Shown here piece after piece: positions 59,061 to 64,000 of a stretch of 64,000 bases of DNA. Every line of letters begins with the position of its first letter. The first letter of the stretch is position 1. Both the position numbers and the translations under genes were made by a program. The stretch comes from Onchidella celtica (lineage: Eukaryota > Mollusca > Gastropoda > Systellommatophora > Onchidiidae), in contig OZ007576.1 in the NCBI GenBank assembly GCA_963931925.1, positions 10,572,261-10,636,260 on the forward strand, in the 5' to 3' direction. Below the pieces are notes generated by a model. That model did no database searches. It saw nothing but the letters and a program-made list of their open reading frames with translations, and had not been told where the DNA came from.

Positions 59061-59308
59061 GATATTTTCTTGTTGTATGTGCATTTTTATCTTCGCGAGA
59101 AAATGAGGATTGAAAGTTTGAAGAGTTTGGAAAATCTGGATTTTGTTCAGTGTACTCAATATCGAAACTAGCATAAAAATGCCCACGAAAAATACACCCA
59201 TATGACACTTATACATAACTGAATTAGAGGTGAGAAAGCCACTTTCATGTAAAAACCTCAAAATCGGCAATCTGTTGCATACAACAATATATAATGGTAA
59301 AATACCCC
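59061..59308 (+). mobile_element. MITE, family A, copy 3
   Basis: The interior GTTGTATGTGCATTTTTATC and GAAAATGAGGATTGAAAG matches copy 2, and the end CAACAATATATAATGGTAAA resembles the inverted terminus of copy 1. More diverged than the others. Confidence 0.55.
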
Positions 59309-60180
59309 TTCTTGTAATAATACATGCACATGTGTATTATTTCACTAAGACAGTTATATTTCAATTAAATAAAGTGTAGGCTGCACTAATTATATTTCAA
59401 CTAAATGAAGTGTACAGCATTGAAATGAAATTAAACAAAACAAAAAAATAAAGCTCAAACGCATATTATACTAACTATGCAAGCTGAAATGTTACTGTTT
59501 TAAGTTGTAATATAACTGCGTGAATAAAATAATGTTATGGTAAAGTAACATTGGGTTCGCTGTTACAGTTAATAATAAATGGCGACTCGCTCTGTTGTGG
59601 AAACGGTGAGTCGATCAACAATCAGCTATTGTCATCGAACAGAACAAAACGTGTGAAGTTTGGTTCATGCAGTTCTTTGAATATCATCACTACTCTCTTT
59701 ATTGGCCTCGGATGTTTTGGAGAACAAATAGACGTGGCAGCAAGCACGCCGTGTTGTCAAAACACCTACATTTAATAACTATGTACTCATAAATAGTACA
59801 TTTATCGCGTGCATTAGTAGAGCGCAGTATTGATAACCTATCGTTTATAGATTCAAAACAGTTTATCAAAGTTCCACATTTTTTAAAGTTTTCAGTTCCT
59901 CTAGAGCTCCGAAATCTCTCTTCCCCCCTCCCCCTCCCCGTGGGGGTGCATGGTACAATAAACAGTTATTATTGATATAACACAATGTTGGATGAACTAC
60001 GAGTGGGTAATGTGGTTACTGCGTGGGTTCAATAGTAACTCCCTTAAGGATACACAGGATTAACAAACACAGGGTTCTGCTGGCAATCTTATTTATTCAA
60101 AAGCCTAACAAAGGTATCGCTACCAAAAGGCATAGGGAAAACCCTATCAAGAAAGGGAAGAGAAGCCCAAACAAAGAAAA

Positions 60181-60234
60181 GAAACCCAGAAAAGAAGAGA
60201 AACCCAGAAAAGAAGAGAAACCCAGAAAAGAAGA
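60181..60234. repeat. 18-bp tandem repeat, three units
   Basis: Units of GAAACCCAGAAAAGAAGA at 60181, 60199 and 60217, followed by degenerate continuations. They give a KPRKEE-type repeat in one frame, but there is no evidence of a gene. Confidence 0.9.
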
Positions 60235-63074
60235 AGCCCAAAAAAAGAAGCCCAACCAGCCATAAGCTGGAACAAGAGAAAAAGACGAAAATATGATTAG
60301 GATATAATGACAACATTAATCAGGCAATCAATGGTGGACATACATAGTAATAGTATTAAGTATTAAATCAAACAACAACAACATGATATAGAATTTAAGC
60401 AATAACCAAGTGGATATGTATGCATGGAATAAAATAGCGCTAAGGTTAATGAATAACAACTACAAGTGGCTATATCATATACACAAGGAGTTTCCTAGTA
60501 CACTGGCAACATAAACTAATTAATGTACTAATCAAAGTATGAAGGACATAACAAATGAAGGGGCAAGAACACAATAGTTTCGCTCCACTGAGCCGGTGTA
60601 CAACACATCCAGAGTGGCCATTCCATTTAATAACGCAGTGGCCAACATGGCCCACTGACCGTCCATAACACAGACGCTGCATCCCAATGCAGGCCATCCT
60701 CATAGGCCCACTCCCATTATTAGTACTAACCCGCCCCAGGGCTATTGTATTGGTTACTTCCCTTCCCAATCGATACTGAAGGGTCATGCCCTTCGACCTT
60801 AGCCGCGGAGCTATGCCGCCAGGCTAACATGTGTATGACACACCACTAGATACATAAAGTAATGTGTACATTCCTTAAAATGAAACTGTCCTTCACACAC
60901 TTACGAAACTCATAGAAGCATAATACATCTGGATAACTATAATACATGCACATGATATATATATATATATGTCGGCGAGACTCATTGCAACATGTGTAGA
61001 CTCACTGAAACGTTGTTCATCCACCGCCGCACATAGGACAATCCTGGGGCTCACACATGTGAGGCCCAACTAATATAATACATCTCCAATAGGCCTACAT
61101 GTAATTAAGTACACATCTTAAACACTAAACACGCAATCACAATCACACTGCTCTCTATAGCATAGTGGTACTGGCAAGGTACACCAATACCCGTAATACA
61201 ATCAAGTGTATAGTGCCGCTCGCTATAACATAAGCCATCCGCATTAACATGTCAGGAAATCCTCACTGCCTACGACAACAAGGCAATGCTACACATACAC
61301 TATATATATGCACACAAGCAAATCGTGATAGCTTGGTTAGCGAGCCATCATTATCATCTAGCACCGCAAACGTTAACTTTGACAATAAAGTCACAATATC
61401 AAGACACTGCACTTCACCGCGCATCTTACACGTCTAATGACAATGGCAATTACCGTTGAGCCGGACGCATAATGGTCTCTGTAGATCAGCATTCTCTACG
61501 TGGCATCCTCGAAGGGGGGGGGGGTGGGTGCGCAAATTAAAGTCACTTCTAATATAATAGTCTCCAACTTACCCAAAGTTTCTCCGGGTCCTGTGCTACC
61601 GCTTCATGCCTTATGGGGCGGGGTGGCGATGGCAAGCGTCGGCAAGCCTCTGAGCTGCTACGGGCCCGGGTTGCTGGGCTGGGTTCACTGTGCTGTCGGC
61701 TCTTGTCTCTGCGTCTTTGATGGAGTGTGCTGACCACTCGAACTCGCATCTTATTTATGAGCCCGCACGGACGTCCGAGAGAGCTATTACGTAGTCTCGT
61801 TTTGGACAAGTGAAATGCTCGGACATGGAGTCCAGCCCGACAATAAAACTGGTTAGGGTCCTAACACAATCGAATTTACAGTACGGTTAAAAGGGTGCAC
61901 ACAAAAGTCAATTAGGTATCCCAGTAAACTGCAGAAATTACTCTAACGTCCCCTCCAGCAATAATTGAATAAATTTGACCCAGGTTGGAATTATCGGGGA
62001 TACCATGCGTCTAACTCGTGGTTTACCTTAAATCCGAGATCCTCTTATTAATTATTTCAATAGGACATGTGCATCAAAGTACAACGAAATTAGTACCATT
62101 ATAAAGTAGAAACTTGCTGCTACAATTCTAACTGACTACTTTTACCAGAAACCCGGTAATAGTTTTAATATAAATTTTCAAAGTGTCAGGACTAACAACA
62201 TTCGACAATTTTGTGCGGGATACTTTCGTCCATTAATACGACGTATCTCCATTGATAACAAACGTTATCATGAGTACCTATTTTGTACCGATAGGGTATT
62301 GTCTACTCTCAAAAATGAATTCGGGTTCCCGTCTTTCTGTCGGTGGATAACAACGAAGGAGCGAGTTGTAAGAAACTTAAAGCCATGATATAAGAGTTGG
62401 AAGCCCGGTGGTCAACATTTCCAACTGACCAATCAAAATGCGCGCTTTTCACCGTGATGTGAATAACGGGTCCCGCGCTAGTATTACAAGGGAAATAATC
62501 CAATTAATGGTACTCGGCCAAGTGTCCCTAAACTACTATGAGTGGCCGTCCCTCACTCACGCACTAGAGTTACCATGAAGGCACATTAAAAATAGAAAGT
62601 CGTTCATCCTCTCACAACAAGATGACACCAAATTCAATAGGAAAAGAATTGGTGCGGAGCAAGTGTTACAGCCCTTCGCACAAATGATTGTACAGAGTCA
62701 GGCTTGTGAGTGACTCGTCAAACCACATCATATAAATGCACGGACACTGAACATATTACACATTATGTACTGAACTTCAATACAATATACCAGGCTGTGA
62801 GGCACGCCCATCCTTCTTTCATTTTGTTAGTAATGTTAGTGGCACGTTTCTCAAGCAAAGCTGGATTCACAGACGACATCAAAATGTGAAAGTTCTGAGT
62901 GGTACCGATATCCTACTGATCAATGAATATAACAATAATGAAAGTGACTCGTGATTTCACAATATTCTGAACGTCCTGAACATCTTTCAACGATTTCTTT
63001 CCAACTGGACATTGGTTAAGAAGTGTGATGAATGTGTAACTTCTTTCAAACGCGGGCTGTTTAGGTGTTGGAAG

Positions 63075-63365
63075 CAGCGCCGGATTAAGGCATGGACTGT
63101 ATGGGCTGCAGCCCAGAGACTTCTGTCAGCTGAAGGTCTCCATCCAGAAATTAAGTGAAATTATGTCTCAAACCCTTACTAGATTTTTATTGCAGGTCGT
63201 TCTCCTTAAAGCAAATAATATTCGTATGAGAATGTTGGTAGGTACATGTATGATCTATATATATCAAAACCCAAATTCAGAAAAAATGCATGATGTCATT
63301 ATTTATTACTAGGGGCCTTATAGTATCTGTAGCCCAGGGGTCTGCAAAATCGTAATCCGGTCCTG
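63075..63365 (+). mobile_element. hAT-type MITE, copy 1
   Basis: 291 bp, starts CAGCGCCGGATTA and ends TAATCCGGTCCTG, an imperfect inverted pair with the CAG...CTG ends of hAT elements. Flanked by GTTGGAAG and TTTGGAAG, an 8-bp duplication with one mismatch. No coding capacity. Confidence 0.75.
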
Positions 63366-63681
63366 TTTGGAAGATGTTAAGCCACAAAGAAAGATGCTTG
63401 AGTGGGTACTGGAGAACTAAACAGAATATCTGACAGTCAGGACACTCCAGATGATGCTGATGTTAGTGATAGACATAGTCATGCATGTACAATAGTGAAG
63501 ATGAGCCCAGCTAATAGTATAACGCCATAGAGTTGACCCGGCCTATGCCAGTGTACAAACTGTACACTGATTCGGTGGGGAGGGGTGAAAGCAAAGATAC
63601 TATTATTATCCTGGTATCTTTTGTGAAAGTAACAAATCCTTATTGCTGGTCTTAGCCCAGTTTTTGTTTGACTTCTATTGG

Positions 63682-63871
63682 AAGTGCCGGATGAAGGCAT
63701 AGGCTTTATGGGCTGCAGCCCGGGGGCCTCCGCTAGCTGAGGGCCTCCAGAGATTAAGCGAAGTTAAAAATACCGTAGCAAAGTCCGAAATTATTACTTT
63801 ATTAATTATTGTTACTGGGGGCCCCACGGTATCTGTAGCCCAAGGGCCTACAAACTTGTAATCTGGCCCTG
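63682..63871 (+). mobile_element. hAT-type MITE, copy 2
   Basis: 190 bp, a shorter diverged relative of the copy at 63075. Starts AAGTGCCGGATGAAG and ends GTAATCTGGCCCTG; the interior shares GGGCTGCAGCCC and GGTATCTGTAGCCCA. Flanks TCTATTGG and TCTTATGG agree at 6 of 8 positions. Confidence 0.7.
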
Positions 63872-64000
63872 TCTTATGGCTGCCCACCAACCCTGAGGAT
63901 TGCATGAAAGGACATCCCATCAACAAACCATTGAGAGATGACCTGAAGATAATTGTCCTTGTCCACCATGGCTGACGCTGGCTCTAGAGCCGGTACTCCT
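63872..64000. other. Window end, nothing recognised
   Basis: Short flank after the MITE. No supported feature. Confidence 0.5.

Larger units (their letters stand above)
58635..63066. other. Region right of the hAT-like element, no gene recognised
   Basis: Mixed sequence with MITE copy 3 (59061-59308), an 18-bp tandem repeat (60181-60234), an (AT)n run near 60954-60970 and a G tract near 61508-61520. A GC-richer part at 61550-61800 has no recognisable ORF. Probably old repeat sequence. Confidence 0.45.

Noticed and set aside
60023..60265. Lys-rich repeat ORF (KPRKEE units)
   Set aside because: Result of an 18-bp tandem repeat; no start context or homologous domain.
60760..60840. Possible tRNA-like or SINE head on the minus strand
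   Set aside because: No A-box/B-box pair or cloverleaf could be formed.

Overview
This window looks like animal nuclear DNA, most likely from a mollusc and perhaps a gastropod. The genes have introns with GT/AG borders. The only clear host gene is an innexin, the invertebrate gap-junction family. The rest is AT-rich sequence with many microsatellites, mononucleotide tracts and transposable elements. The taxon is inferred from the gene family and repeat style; no marker gene was identified.

Layout. 1-2.0 kb: no gene seen. 2.0-5.3 kb: a full-length but broken RTE-like non-LTR retrotransposon (endonuclease plus reverse transcriptase in one frame, interrupted by two stop codons) ending in a long CT microsatellite. 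6.06-6.4 kb: the 3' end of a second LINE followed by a GA microsatellite. 6.4-12.8 kb: microsatellites only. 12.83-15.19 kb: a P-element-like DNA transposon with about 54-bp inverted repeats, a direct flanking repeat of 8 bp (10 bp with overlap) and a THAP-domain ORF that is frame-disrupted. 18.26-18.66 kb: a reverse-strand LINE 3' end encoding a C2H2 finger.

24.4-38.25 kb holds the innexin gene on the plus strand. Seven coding exons give a 449-residue protein with the expected four membrane segments and two cysteines in each extracellular loop. The first coding exon exists in two tandem versions of identical length (88 codons, 51/88 identical). Each has its own start codon and acceptor site, and splicing both together would give an early stop. 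Its introns carry MITE-like repeats, a tandem duplication of about 350 bp and a 26-base G tract.

38.25-48.55 kb is the 3' flank of the innexin with no recognised gene. At 48.56-58.63 kb a hAT-like element (12-bp inverted repeats, perfect 8-bp target duplication) has been interrupted by a complete LTR retrotransposon at 49,189-58,449. That element has two 1,281-bp LTRs that I read as identical, a perfect 5-bp target duplication, gag, and pol in the same frame behind a single UGA. Its pol order is protease-integrase-reverse transcriptase-RNase H, which for a Ty3/Gypsy-type element is the hallmark of the Gmr1-like group. Its Gag has a SCAN-like capsid segment and a CCHC knuckle, and its leader carries an array of seven similar hairpins.

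58.6-64.0 kb contains further dispersed repeats, including two hAT-type MITE copies near the end, and no recognised host gene. I found no tRNA, rRNA or CRISPR. The most interesting items are the duplicated innexin first exon, the intact Gmr1-like element with its UGA-CAA-UCA junction and hairpin leader, and the P-like transposon remnant.
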